From assembly GCA_965262235.1 (NCBI GenBank), contig OZ253504.1, positions 3,369,608 to 3,433,607 of the forward strand: a stretch of 64,000 nucleotides of DNA, given 5' to 3'. The DNA comes from CATQGW01 sp965262235. Its GTDB lineage: Bacteria; Chloroflexota; Dehalococcoidia; Bin125. Below the pieces are notes generated by a model. It was given only the letters and a program-made list of their open reading frames with translations, ran no database searches and was not told the DNA's origin. Both the position numbers and the translations under genes were made by a program. Positions 49,871-58,534 of this stretch are shown piece after piece. Numbering within the stretch: position 1 is the first letter of the stretch; each line of letters begins with the position of its first letter.

Positions 49871-50442
49871 CCGCCCGCCTCCGCTTGATCGAGTCGCTCA
49901 TCAACATGTTCGGCGCCGTAGACCGCTTCGGCCTCGACGAAGACCGCCGGGGCGATCTTGATCGGACGCCTGGGCCACTCCACTACATCCTCGCCGGCGC
50001 GAATCCGGCGCGCCAGTTTGACCGTCTCGACCATCGTCAGCGGACCGACCACGCGACCGTTGACCCAGATCATCGGAGCCCGCTCGCAGGTGCCGTTGCA
50101 CTGGCCGAGCCACAGCCCGACCTCGTCCTGCGCGTCGTTCTGGCCCATCCGGCAGCCCAGCTCGACCTCCAGAATCCGCCGCATGCGGTCGCCGCCGACC
50201 ACCCGGCAGCTCGGACCCGAGCACCAGGTCACCAGCGTCCTGGGCGGCGGCGAATGCCGGAACTCGGCGTAGAAGGTCGCCGCGCCGTAGACCTCGGCGT
50301 CGGACATGCGCAGATGCCGGCCGATCAGCCGGATCGCGTCCTTGGTGACCCAGCCGAGCTGCTCCTGGGCGAGATGCAGCGCGCGCAGCAGCTCGCCCTT
50401 GGCGCGCGGCAGCTGCTGCAGGAGGCCCGCGAACCGCTCCAT
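49867..50442 (-). CDS. NAD(H) dehydrogenase 24-kDa-type [2Fe-2S] subunit, NuoE/HoxE-like
   Basis: 191 residues. Helical N-terminus (LLQQLPRAKGELLRALHLAQ, then VYGAATFYAEF) and a thioredoxin-like ferredoxin domain with cluster ligands WCSGPSCR (C-x4-C) and GQCNGTCERAP (C-x3-C). This is the normal NuoE pattern. Its stop overlaps the NuoF-like start by 4 bp, so the two subunits are coupled. Confidence 0.9.
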   Translation of the reverse strand: MERFAGLLQQLPRAKGELLRALHLAQEQLGWVTKDAIRLIGRHLRMSDAEVYGAATFYAEFRHSPPPRTLVTWCSGPSCRVVGGDRMRRILEVELGCRMGQNDAQDEVGLWLGQCNGTCERAPMIWVNGRVVGPLTMVETVKLARRIRAGEDVVEWPRRPIKIAPAVFVEAEAVYGAEHVDERLDQAEAGG

Positions 50443-50621
50443 CGTGTCGCCCCTCGATCAGACTCAGGCGCAGCCGCGACGCGTCGGCCCCAGCCGACGC
50501 GCAGGCTATCGCCGCAGCGCCAGCCGAACAAGCGCGGGCCCGAGCGCGCGGCGCAATGCGCTTGCTGAGGCGCTTGGTGATCGCCCGCGATCGAGCGTCG
50601 GCGCGCCCGTCAGCTCGCCCC

Positions 50622-51545
50622 TCAGTGTGCGTGGTGCAGCCGCAGGCCGGGGCGCGGCCAGTCGCAGGCGATCAGCCGGCCGCTGGTGGAGAGCGTGATG
50701 TAGGCGGTGCGCAGGTCCGCGCCGCCGAAGCAGATATTGGTCGTCAGCGGGTCGTCGCCGACCGCCACATGCTCGACCGCCCCGCTGTCGGGATCGATCA
50801 CGGTGATCCCGCCGGGCCCGATCGTGGCCACGCAGACGGCGCCGCCGGCCTCCACGGCCAGCGAATCGAACATCGTGTAGCCGCCGGCGTTGGCGATGAA
50901 CGCAGCGAAACCCGCCGCCGGAGCGGCCGCGGCCAGCTGGCCGGGCGACGCGATCGCCCAGCCGAACAGCCGGCCGGTCGGCGTCTCAGCCGCGTACACG
51001 CGGTCGCCGGCCGGCGAGAGGCCGACCCCGTTGGGGCCGCCGGGGATCGGGTAGACGCACTCGCGGATCGATCCGCCGTCGAGCGTCGCGTAGTAGAGCC
51101 CGCCCAGATCGCGGTCGCGCTCACGATTCTTGCCCAGGTCGGAGAACCAGAAGCCGCCGGCCCCGTCCATCACGATGTCGTTGGGCCCGCGCAGCTGATG
51201 TCCGTCGACCTCGCGGTAGACGTCTTCAACCGCGCCCGTGGCCAGGTCGACGCGCTGGATCGAGCCGCCCGCATAGTCGTCGCCCTGCGGACCGGGCAGC
51301 AGCCGGCCGCCCACCTCGCGCCAGCGGAAGCCGCCGTTGTTGGTGATCCAGACGCTGTGGTCGGGTCCCAGGGCCGCCCCGTTGGGGCCGCCGCCGGTTT
51401 CCGCCACGACCTCGACGCTGCCGTCGGGCTGCACCCGCGAGAGCGTGCCGCGGGCGATCTCGACCAGCAGCACGCTGCCGTCCGCCATCCAGATCGGGCC
51501 CTCGGGGAACAGCAGTCCGCTCGCCAGCTCGCGATACTCGACCAT
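50622..51545 (-). CDS. SMP-30/gluconolactonase/LRE-family beta-propeller protein
   Basis: 307 residues, a six-bladed propeller lactonase family member. LLFPEGPIWMADGSVLLVEI holds the metal-ligand Glu. GPNGAALGPDHSVWITNNGG and LRGPNDIVMDGAGGFWFSD follow, with Asn and Asp ligands, then GGPNGVGLSPAGDRVYAAET. Likely hydrolyses a sugar lactone or similar ester; substrate unknown. Start at ATG 51545 because GGAG lies 6 nt upstream; ATG 51557 is in frame. Confidence 0.88.
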   Translation of the reverse strand: MVEYRELASGLLFPEGPIWMADGSVLLVEIARGTLSRVQPDGSVEVVAETGGGPNGAALGPDHSVWITNNGGFRWREVGGRLLPGPQGDDYAGGSIQRVDLATGAVEDVYREVDGHQLRGPNDIVMDGAGGFWFSDLGKNRERDRDLGGLYYATLDGGSIRECVYPIPGGPNGVGLSPAGDRVYAAETPTGRLFGWAIASPGQLAAAAPAAGFAAFIANAGGYTMFDSLAVEAGGAVCVATIGPGGITVIDPDSGAVEHVAVGDDPLTTNICFGGADLRTAYITLSTSGRLIACDWPRPGLRLHHAH

Positions 51546-51722
51546 GTTCGGCTCCATCCTCAGCAACCTCGATCGCGCGCCGCGCACCGTGCACGGCGCA
51601 AGGGGCGTCGCGGCGGCGTAGCGCGCAGGCTAGTCGGCTCGCCCACCGGCCAACATGCGGGCCAACGTGCGACCCAACCTGCCCACCGAGCCTGGCTCGC
51701 AAGCGGCCCGGACACGCGGTGT

Positions 51723-52067
51723 TCAGCCGGCGACCGGCTGCAGCCAGAAGGTGCGACGGGCCGGCGGGCCGGTGATGTGATCGATCCGCAGCGCCAGCTC
51801 AGCCTCGCGGCCGGCGCGCAGCACCACCTCGGGCTGGTTGGCGTGGAACAGCGCCTCCAGCGCGCCCGGCGGGGCCACCTCGGTCAGCTTCAGCTCGTAG
51901 GCCTCGCCGACGTGCTCGGGCGCCCGGTCGGCCACCCGGCCGCGCGCCAGCAGCGCGCCGCTGCGGGTCAGAATCGCGCAACGCGTCGACTCGTTGGTCT
52001 GCGCTCGGGTCGCCTGCTGTGTGCCGGACAGCGCCGGCGTCTGCGTCCGCTCAATCGCCTGGATCAT
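51723..52067 (-). CDS. Hypothetical small protein
   Basis: 114 residues if begun at ATG 52067; an in-frame ATG also exists at 52112. The C-terminal part (LKLTEVAPPGALEALFHANQ, PEVVLRAGREAELALRIDHI) looks like an antiparallel beta domain. Not recognised. No supporting neighbours beyond same orientation. Coding potential moderate. Confidence 0.4.
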   Translation of the reverse strand: MIQAIERTQTPALSGTQQATRAQTNESTRCAILTRSGALLARGRVADRAPEHVGEAYELKLTEVAPPGALEALFHANQPEVVLRAGREAELALRIDHITGPPARRTFWLQPVAG

Positions 52068-52142
52068 GTTGTGTTGCCCGCGCCCGTCGCCCGCCCCGAC
52101 TCTGGAGCACAACTCCCCGTTTCGTCAAGTAGTGCGCTGCGA

Positions 52143-52661
52143 CTACGAACGCGCCAGCGCCGCGAAGCGATCGTCATCCGCGTCCACCCAAGCAAGGACG
52201 CCCGTCAGGTCGGTCTTCGACAGGCTCCCGGCCCAGCGCTCGAACCGTGGGCCGTCGTTTCGCCATGACAGACGGAATGTGCGGCGCACAACGAACGCGA
52301 TCGACTCGTCGCGGTCGATTGTGCCGGCCGCCACTCCGAGGCTGAACTCGTACAGCTCGTCGTCGCCGACCGTTAGCGCAGCCCCATTGATGTCCAGGAA
52401 GTACTCCATCGCGGTGAGGGCGAACCGCTTGTTGCCGTCAACGAATGGGTGGTTCTGGTTGAGGTGGTAGTGCAACACCGCCGCCTTGCGCTGCAGCGTC
52501 CGGTGATGCGGCCATTGGGGCTGCGCCAGCGCGCTGGACAGCGCCGCCTGCCCCTCGTCGCCACGCAGCTGAAACGCCGGCGAGCCGGGAAAGACGCGCG
52601 CGGTCAGCTCAGTGACGACCCGACGCGCGTCGTTGTCGTCCAGATAGCGCAGCCGGGGCAT
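52143..52661 (-). CDS. Fic/Doc family toxin-like protein
   Basis: 172 residues. The Fic motif HPFVDGNKR (residues 71-79) matches HxFx(D/E)GNxR exactly, preceded by the conserved helix AAVLHYHLNQN. Doc-type members phosphorylate EF-Tu, whereas most Fic proteins AMPylate targets. The size and a small upstream partner gene favour a Doc-like toxin. A C-terminal extension (about 115-172) follows the Doc core. 18 bp downstream of its putative antitoxin gene. Confidence 0.85.
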   Translation of the reverse strand: MPRLRYLDDNDARRVVTELTARVFPGSPAFQLRGDEGQAALSSALAQPQWPHHRTLQRKAAVLHYHLNQNHPFVDGNKRFALTAMEYFLDINGAALTVGDDELYEFSLGVAAGTIDRDESIAFVVRRTFRLSWRNDGPRFERWAGSLSKTDLTGVLAWVDADDDRFAALARS

Positions 52662-52679
52662 CGTGCATGGCTTCGTGGG

Positions 52680-52859
52680 TTAGTGGTCGGCGAGACGGAT
52701 CAGCAGGTTGCGCCGGCGCTCGATCACATCCGCGAGCGACTCGGCCTTGGTCCGCCGGCGGCCACGCAGCCCTGCGGCGCTGCGGTTCGCGCGCTCAGCC
52801 GCGTGCGGCCGGGCCGCGTAGACGGGCGCGTCCTCGGCAACGCGGTTCTTGGCGGGCAT
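52680..52859 (-). CDS. Putative antitoxin of the Fic/Doc pair
   Basis: 59 residues from ATG 52859 (ATG 52877 also in frame). Basic and disordered N-terminus (AARPHAAERANRSAAGLRGR) with a helical C-terminus RTKAESLADVIERRRNLLIR. No clear Phd signature, but size, order (antitoxin first) and 18-bp gap to the Fic gene support a toxin-antitoxin module. Confidence 0.5.
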   Translation of the reverse strand: MPAKNRVAEDAPVYAARPHAAERANRSAAGLRGRRRTKAESLADVIERRRNLLIRLADH

Positions 52860-53036
52860 GGCAGCGACCTTCCACATTCGGCTCGATGCTTCGGCATCAA
52901 GCGGAAGTCTTCGTGTCGGCGACCGTATCAGATGGCGAGCATGCGACGCCTGAGCGCTGTAGCGCAGCGTCGGGCTGCCTGTATTCTGTCAGACATCAAG
53001 GCTGCGATTTCGCGCACAGATCAGAGGAGGACAACC

Positions 53037-53987
53037 ATGGCTGACCGACTGGCTGGACGGGTGGCGATCGTGACGGGCGCGGGACGCGGAATCGGCCGCG
53101 GACACGCCCTGCTGCTCGCCGAAGAGGGCGCATCGGTGGTCGTCAACGACTACGGCGGCGGCGCCGGCGGTGAGCTCGATGGCGAGGCCGGGCCGGCCGA
53201 TGAAGTCGTCGCGGCGATCAAGGACGCCGGCGGCAACGCCGTCGCCAACTACGACTCCGTCGCCGACATGGCCGCGGGCGAGCGCATGGTCCAGCAGGCG
53301 CTGGACGGGTTCGGCCGGCTCGACATCCTGGTCAACAACGCCGGCATCCTGCGCGACCGGATGGTCTTCAACATGACCGAGGAGGAGTGGGACGTGGTCG
53401 TCGCGGTCCACCTCAAGGGCCACTTCACGGTCACCAAGTTCGCCTCGCAGGTCTTCCGCCAGCAGCGCTCCGGGCGGATCGTCGGCACCTCCTCCGAATC
53501 CGGTCTGGGCAACATGGGCCAGGCCAACTACGCCGCGGCCAAGGAGGGCATCGTCGGCCTGACCCGCACGCTGGCGCGCGACCTCGGCCGCTACGGCGTC
53601 ACCGCCAACGCGATCCGTCCACGCGCCGGAACCCGCCTGACCCTGACCGAGGAGCTGGCCGAAGCGCAGCGCCGCGCCCGCGAGGCCGGCCTGGCCTCGG
53701 GCGACGCCGGCGGTCTTGCGTTCGGCGGCGACCGTGAAGCGATGATGGCGCCGGAAAACGTCTCGCCCTTTGTGGTCTGGCTCTGCACCGACGCCGCGGC
53801 CAACGTCAACGGCCGCACCTTCCTCGTCTGGGGCAACGAGATCGGGATGTACAACGAGCCCCGGGTCGAGTCCTCGATCTTCGCCACCGGACCGTCCTGG
53901 ACGCTCGACGAGCTCGACCGCGCCGCCGCCCAGTCCTACCTCGCCAGCCAGACCAACCTCTGGCCGGTCCAGGCGCCCCGGACCTAA
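53037..53987 (+). CDS. Short-chain dehydrogenase/reductase (MFE-2-like 3-hydroxyacyl-CoA dehydrogenase type)
   Basis: 316 residues. Rossmann motif VTGAGRGIGRGHALLLAEEG, NNAG in ILVNNAGILRDRM, and catalytic Tyr/Lys in ANYAAAKEG with Ser in GTSSESGLG. The VVNDYGG segment after beta2 and extended C-terminus are reminiscent of the dehydrogenase domain of multifunctional beta-oxidation enzymes. Probably NAD-dependent hydroxyacyl or alcohol oxidation. AGGAGG lies 7 nt before ATG 53037. A dienelactone-hydrolase gene follows after 40 bp. Confidence 0.88.
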   Translation: MADRLAGRVAIVTGAGRGIGRGHALLLAEEGASVVVNDYGGGAGGELDGEAGPADEVVAAIKDAGGNAVANYDSVADMAAGERMVQQALDGFGRLDILVNNAGILRDRMVFNMTEEEWDVVVAVHLKGHFTVTKFASQVFRQQRSGRIVGTSSESGLGNMGQANYAAAKEGIVGLTRTLARDLGRYGVTANAIRPRAGTRLTLTEELAEAQRRAREAGLASGDAGGLAFGGDREAMMAPENVSPFVVWLCTDAAANVNGRTFLVWGNEIGMYNEPRVESSIFATGPSWTLDELDRAAAQSYLASQTNLWPVQAPRT

Positions 53988-54027
53988 CTCCCCGACCCCA
54001 CAGCGACAGCAGGGAAGTACGAGCACC

Positions 54028-54723
54028 ATGGCGATCCTGAACTACGAATACGTGACCTTCGCCGCCAACGGCGGCAGCGCCGGCGGCTACCTGGCGCGGC
54101 CCAGCGAGGGCGGCCCGTTCCCCGGCGTGGTCGTGATCCAGGAGTGGTGGGGGCTCAACCCGAACATCTGCGACATCGCCAACCGCATCGCCGCGGAGGG
54201 TTATGTCGCGCTCGCGCCCGACCTCTATCACGGACAGATCACGGCCGAGCCCGGCGAGGCGGAGAAGATCATGATGGGCGTGCAGGAGCCGCAGGCGCTG
54301 CTCGACATGAGCGGCGCGGTCGCGGCGCTGCAGGCCCGCGCTGACGTGCGCGCCGACCGGATCGGCGTGACCGGTTTCTGCCTCGGCGGCGGGATGTCGC
54401 TGCTGCTCGCGATGCACAACCCCGCTGTCAGCGCCGCCGCGCCGTTCTACGGCGTCCCCGGCGAAGGCATGGCCGCGGCCTCCGGCATCGCCGGGGCGGT
54501 CTGCGGCTTCTTCGCGGGCAAGGACGGCTGGGTTAACGCCGAAGCCGTCGCGTCGATCCGCTCAGCGCTCGAAGCAAATGAAGTGCGGCATGAGCTGCAT
54601 GTCTACGACGACGCTGACCACGGCTTCTTCAACGACACCAGCGCCGGCGTCTACCACCCGGACGCTGCCGCCGACGCCTGGAGCAAGCTGACCGCGTTCT
54701 TCGCCGCCGAACTTCAGGCCTGA
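54028..54723 (+). CDS. Dienelactone hydrolase family protein
   Basis: 231 residues. The nucleophile motif GFCLGGGM has Cys rather than Ser, as in true dienelactone hydrolases. The acid is probably Asp in FFAGKDGWVN and the base His in DADHGFFNDTS. IQEWWGLNPNICDIANRIAAEG is the standard N-terminal family segment. Hydrolyses enol-lactones or related esters in aromatic or other degradation. Downstream of the SDR gene and likely cotranscribed. Confidence 0.9.
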   Translation: MAILNYEYVTFAANGGSAGGYLARPSEGGPFPGVVVIQEWWGLNPNICDIANRIAAEGYVALAPDLYHGQITAEPGEAEKIMMGVQEPQALLDMSGAVAALQARADVRADRIGVTGFCLGGGMSLLLAMHNPAVSAAAPFYGVPGEGMAAASGIAGAVCGFFAGKDGWVNAEAVASIRSALEANEVRHELHVYDDADHGFFNDTSAGVYHPDAAADAWSKLTAFFAAELQA

Positions 54724-54813
54724 CCAAATCTGAACGAATCCGACCAAGGCTGACCAGAGTCTGACCGCCGATCACCCGCGCGCCGCCAGCGCCGCGGCGC
54801 GTCAGCCGACCCG

Positions 54814-55146
54814 CTACAGCTCCAGCATGCCCGTCTCGCCGTGCTCGTCTTCGTCCTCGAGCTCCACGTCCGCGCCGATCCCCACGCCGATGTAGATGAA
54901 CCCGCCGATGCCCAGCCCGATAAACAGGCCGGCGCCGACGATGATCCACAGCAGCCAGGCGTCGAACCCGCCGTTGGCGCTGCTGAGGTGCTGATTGCCC
55001 GCGCCGAGGTTGACCATGATCGCGTTCACCACGACGCCCAGCACGCCGCCCACCACCATGCCCGGCAACAACAGCGCCATCTGGATCAGCGGCGGAAGGT
55101 CTTTGATGAACTGCGGCAACAGGAACGAAGGAACCAGCGGCGGCAT
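54814..55146 (-). CDS. Small membrane protein, two helices
   Basis: 110 residues with two membrane segments (about 22-44, MALLLPGMVVGGVLGVVVNA, and about 65-88, LWIIVGAGLFIGLGIGGFIY). The first eighteen residues are amphipathic, and the acidic C-terminus (DVELEDEDEHGET) may face the cytoplasm. GGGGAG lies upstream of ATG 55146. Not recognised. Confidence 0.6.
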   Translation of the reverse strand: MPPLVPSFLLPQFIKDLPPLIQMALLLPGMVVGGVLGVVVNAIMVNLGAGNQHLSSANGGFDAWLLWIIVGAGLFIGLGIGGFIYIGVGIGADVELEDEDEHGETGMLEL

Positions 55147-55274
55147 TGCACACTCCCCTGCGCTACGCGGGTCAGGCGCCGCCAGTATCGCAAGCAGCGC
55201 GCTGATGCGCCACCCTCATGCGCCAGCTCGCCGCCGCGGCTGCCCGAGCGCCGCTGGGCTGTAAGCTCACCGAA

Positions 55275-57164
55275 ATGCGAGGCACGCTCAGTCGACGCCG
55301 TTTGCTGCGCTCCGCCGCCACTGTCGGCCTCGGCGCAACCGCTCTCGCGCTGGTCGGCTGCAGCTCGGACGACGATCCCGAACCTGACGACGCGCCGCAG
55401 CAGGCGCAGCAGCAGTCTCAACAGCAGGACCAGCCGTCCGCGGCGCAGCAACAGCAGCAGGAAGCGCCGGCCGCCGCGCAGGCTGAGCAGCCGGGCGCGC
55501 AGCAGCAGCAGCCCTCCGAGCAGGCCCCGCCGCTGCGCCCCACGCCCGGCGGGATCATGCGCAGCTACCTGCCGATCGATCGCTTCGACACCTGGGACCC
55601 GCACCGCTCGCGCTATCGCTACGCGCAGAACATTCACAGCCTCGTCTACAGCCGCATCCTGCAGCCCGCCGACCCGCACACGGGCGAGCTGCAGGCCGAC
55701 CTCTGCGGTCTCCCGGAGATGCCCGATCAGTCGACCTACGTCTTCACGCTGGACCCGCGCGCGACGTTTTGGGACCAGCCGCCGACCGACGGCCGGCCGG
55801 TCGGGGTCGACGACATCCGGCTCAACATCGAGCGTCAGCAGCAGGGGGTCGACGGCGGCGGCGCGCCCGATGTCTACCTGTTCCGCCGCCGCGACTGGAA
55901 TCGCGCCGCGTTCGCGCCTGGCGACGACGGCGCGTTCACACTTTCAGCGAACGAACTCGACGCGCCGTTCCTCGGCAGCGTTGTCGCCTCGCCCTTCGCC
56001 TGGATGATTAGCAGCGAGGCGATCGACGCCGCGGCCGGCTGGCGCGTCGACCCATTCGACCACACGCTCGTCTCGGGCAGCGGCCCCTACGTGCCCAGCG
56101 CCTACGACCCGTCCGTCGAGCTGAAGCTGAGCCGCTCACAGAACTGGTGGCGCAGCTCGGGCGCGCTACCGGACGGAATCACCCTCGCCGGCGGGCCGCC
56201 TGAAGACATCATCCGGGCCTACTTCAGCAGCGAAATCGACCGCGCCGACTTCCCGCTCAGCAATGACACGATCGAGGCGCTGCGCGAGCAGGAGCCGGAA
56301 CACACGCCGTTCGACCTGCCGCTCGACGCCCCGGTGCAGCTGCTCGCCCCGATCGCTCCCGACCCGCTGGCCGCGCTCGGCGATCCCCGCGTCGTCAGCG
56401 CGATCTCGGCCTCGGTCGACCGCCGACGCCTGATCGAGCGGCTCTATCAGGGCCACGGTCGTGTCTCGGGGCCGCTGCCCTGGTACCTCGAAGGCTGGGC
56501 GCTGGCCGACGATCAGCTCGCCAACTATCGCGGCTACCGCGCCGCGCCGGCCGACGATCAGGCCGAGGCCGCTCAGCTGATCGCCGCGGCCGGCGGCGTG
56601 GACGCGATCGCCGCCGTTCCATTCGTGGTCGCCGACCTGTTTGAGGGCTTCTTCCCCGGCACGGCGCCGTTTGTGCAGAGCATGATCCAGGACGCCACGG
56701 GGCTCACGCTTGAGCTGGAGTTCCGCCCGTTCGCCGAGGCGCTCAGCCAGCTGCAACAGGGCGAGCGGTTCCTCTTCCTCGCCTGGGGCGAGGCCCCGCA
56801 CGGTCCCGACCCGACCGACCGCTGGCGCGAGAGCCTGCACTCAACCGGCGAGCAGAACTGGGGCGGCGTGGCTGACTCCGGGCTCGACGATCTGATCGAG
56901 CGGATGCGCCGAACCTTCGATCTCGACGCCCGCCGCGACCTCAGCCGCCAGGTCCAGCAGCTGCTGCTCGGCGGCGAAGCCGCCGGCTGGGCCTACAACC
57001 TCGCCAACGGCATCCAGCTCGGCGTCTCGCAGCCGTGGCTGCACCTCGACCCGCGCGCGCTGGCCTACGCCTGGTCCACCCAACACCTAGCCACCAGCTG
57101 GCTCGACACCAGCGAGGCCTCAGCCTACCCCGCCGACCTCCGCACGCCGCCCGAAACCGCATAG
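55275..57164 (+). CDS. Tat-exported ABC substrate-binding lipoprotein (SBP family 5), second copy
   Basis: 629 residues. Twin-arginine signal LSRRRLLRSAATVGLGATAL with lipobox ALVGCS, then a Q/P/A-rich tether (about 40-95). The family 5 domain follows: FDTWDPHRSRYRYAQNIHSL, VFTLDPRATFWDQPPTDGRP, and VGVDDIRLNIERQQ. The start is placed at ATG 55275 so that the Tat motif is near the N-terminus; in-frame ATG 55218 would precede it by 19 residues. No permease genes adjoin. Shares architecture with the gene at 37786 but low overall identity by eye. Confidence 0.87.
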   Translation: MRGTLSRRRLLRSAATVGLGATALALVGCSSDDDPEPDDAPQQAQQQSQQQDQPSAAQQQQQEAPAAAQAEQPGAQQQQPSEQAPPLRPTPGGIMRSYLPIDRFDTWDPHRSRYRYAQNIHSLVYSRILQPADPHTGELQADLCGLPEMPDQSTYVFTLDPRATFWDQPPTDGRPVGVDDIRLNIERQQQGVDGGGAPDVYLFRRRDWNRAAFAPGDDGAFTLSANELDAPFLGSVVASPFAWMISSEAIDAAAGWRVDPFDHTLVSGSGPYVPSAYDPSVELKLSRSQNWWRSSGALPDGITLAGGPPEDIIRAYFSSEIDRADFPLSNDTIEALREQEPEHTPFDLPLDAPVQLLAPIAPDPLAALGDPRVVSAISASVDRRRLIERLYQGHGRVSGPLPWYLEGWALADDQLANYRGYRAAPADDQAEAAQLIAAAGGVDAIAAVPFVVADLFEGFFPGTAPFVQSMIQDATGLTLELEFRPFAEALSQLQQGERFLFLAWGEAPHGPDPTDRWRESLHSTGEQNWGGVADSGLDDLIERMRRTFDLDARRDLSRQVQQLLLGGEAAGWAYNLANGIQLGVSQPWLHLDPRALAYAWSTQHLATSWLDTSEASAYPADLRTPPETA

Positions 57165-57188
57165 CCAAACATTCCCACGGCTCGAAAT

Positions 57189-57235
57189 CGCTCCCCCCGA
57201 GGGGGAGCTGTCGCGAAGCGGCTGAGGGGGAGGCC
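57189..57235. repeat. Palindromic repeat, divergent member of family A
   Basis: CGCTCCCCCCGAGGGGGAGC hairpin followed by TGTCGCGAAGCGGCTGAGGG, matching the consensus layout (hairpin, then a small TGTCxC...G palindrome, then a G-run) but with diverged sequence. Confidence 0.55.
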
Positions 57236-57280
57236 GCCGCACGCCCCTGCACGCCTCCAGGCGCCGCTCAGCCGCCCGGA

Positions 57281-57691
57281 TCACGCCCAGCTCCGACGCC
57301 ACTCGCGCTCGAACTCGAGGATGCGGCGGTAGATGCGGACCATCTCGCGGTCCTCGGAGAGCGGCTCGCGTGGCGTGCGAATCACGGCGCCGCCGAGCGC
57401 CTCGACGATCTCGCGGTGGTCGTCGATGATGAAGTCCGGTTCGATGTCAGTGAACAGATGCAGCCGCTCGCGGTACTGGAAGATCGGCTTGCCCATCACC
57501 CCGGCCAGCAACGGCCAGAGGTCGTGCTTGTCGGCCACCTCGCGCCGCGCGCCGTAGCCCGACCACATGAAGACATGATGTCCGCGCTCCTGCAGCCGCT
57601 GCAGCACCTCGCGCGCGTAGGGGCGCAGATGCAGGTTCCAGGAGACCAGGCAGCCGTCGACATCGAAGAAGATGTTCAGTCCGCGATTCAC
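57281..57691 (-). CDS. HAD-superfamily phosphatase-like protein
   Basis: 136 residues. Motif I FFDVDGCLV (DxDG; nucleophile Asp near residue 10), motif II MWSGYG and motif IV DFIIDDH (Asp pair near residue 90) give a minimal HAD hydrolase without a visible cap. The Trp after CLVS is typical of small NIF/HAD or polynucleotide-kinase-like phosphatases. Substrate unknown. Divergent from the NrtS-like gene, with only 19 bp between starts. Confidence 0.75.
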   Translation of the reverse strand: MNRGLNIFFDVDGCLVSWNLHLRPYAREVLQRLQERGHHVFMWSGYGARREVADKHDLWPLLAGVMGKPIFQYRERLHLFTDIEPDFIIDDHREIVEALGGAVIRTPREPLSEDREMVRIYRRILEFEREWRRSWA

Positions 57692-57710
57692 AGCCGGTAG
57701 GGTATCGCCA

Positions 57711-58043
57711 ATGTCCGAAGCAGCCCCGGCTCAGGTCTGTCCGCACCTGTCGACGCCGCCTGCAAGCGGTCACTTCCGCATGCAGGTGGCCGGCGCGGCG
57801 CGTCTGAACTGCTGGCGCTGCGCCGTGCGCAACCGCAGGATGCTGCGGCGCAGCATCCTGACCAGCGCCGTCGTCGGCACGATCCTGACCCTGATCAATC
57901 AAGGCCCAATGCTCTTCGACGGCGATTTCCCCAGCGCGCTCGCCTGGAAGGTCCCACTGACCTACTGCGTCCCATTCCTCGTCGCCAGCTGGGGCGCGTT
58001 GGGCAATGCCTACTCGCGCGCGCGGACCACCGCGGGAGATTAG
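57711..58043 (+). CDS. NrtS-like nitrate/nitrite transporter (small membrane protein)
   Basis: 110 residues. The C-terminal part contains two helices with SILTSAVVGTILTLINQGP and WKVPLTYCVPFLVASWGALG, the pattern I know from NrtS-type small nitrate/nitrite transporters (INQG and KxxLTYxVPxxV). An N-terminal segment of about 45 residues carries two Cys pairs (CPHLS..., CWRCAVRNRR) and may bind metal. ATG 57711 is preferred over the in-frame ATG 57672. Transport function is family-based inference. Confidence 0.7.
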   Translation: MSEAAPAQVCPHLSTPPASGHFRMQVAGAARLNCWRCAVRNRRMLRRSILTSAVVGTILTLINQGPMLFDGDFPSALAWKVPLTYCVPFLVASWGALGNAYSRARTTAGD

Positions 58044-58125
58044 CCCCACGGGAGGCCCAGGCCGCGGGTGGCGTGCGTTTCTATTCGACTCATGTAATGT
58101 GAAATCGATAAGGGGAGTCAGCGAC

Positions 58126-58497
58126 ATGTCCGAAACCGCAATGTCTTGGGACTATCCGCTGCGGCGAATCAAGGAACTTGAGGCGAGCGCCTACCACGAC
58201 CTTCTGACCACGGGAGAGACCGATGCCGTCGAGAAAATGGCGGAGTTCGAACGGCAATGGATCCATTCCCAGCTTCCAAGGCTCCTGACGGCTTGGTCCA
58301 GAATGGACAACGAGACTAAGCGGACCTGCATCGACGAACTCGAGAAGTTTGGACACTCGCTGAGGTCTGTAGGTGGCAGCGTAGCGGGGGAGTCTGCAGC
58401 GACGCGCATTGCGCAGATCATCGAGATGTTGGGCAACATGACGCCTGAGTTTACGGAGCACGCTTCTCAATCCCACGCCCGTCTGGTGGGTAGCTAG
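58126..58497 (+). CDS. Hypothetical helical protein
   Basis: 123 residues, no recognised family. Charged and helical, e.g. RRIKELEASAYHDLLTTGET and ATRIAQIIEMLGNM. ATG 58126 is preceded by GGGGAG. GC content is lower than in the surrounding genes, and the next feature is a decayed methyltransferase gene, so the segment may be of foreign origin. Confidence 0.5.
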   Translation: MSETAMSWDYPLRRIKELEASAYHDLLTTGETDAVEKMAEFERQWIHSQLPRLLTAWSRMDNETKRTCIDELEKFGHSLRSVGGSVAGESAATRIAQIIEMLGNMTPEFTEHASQSHARLVGS

Positions 58498-58534
58498 GCG
58501 GGATTAGAGGCAGCGCTCGCGCACTGATGCCGGC

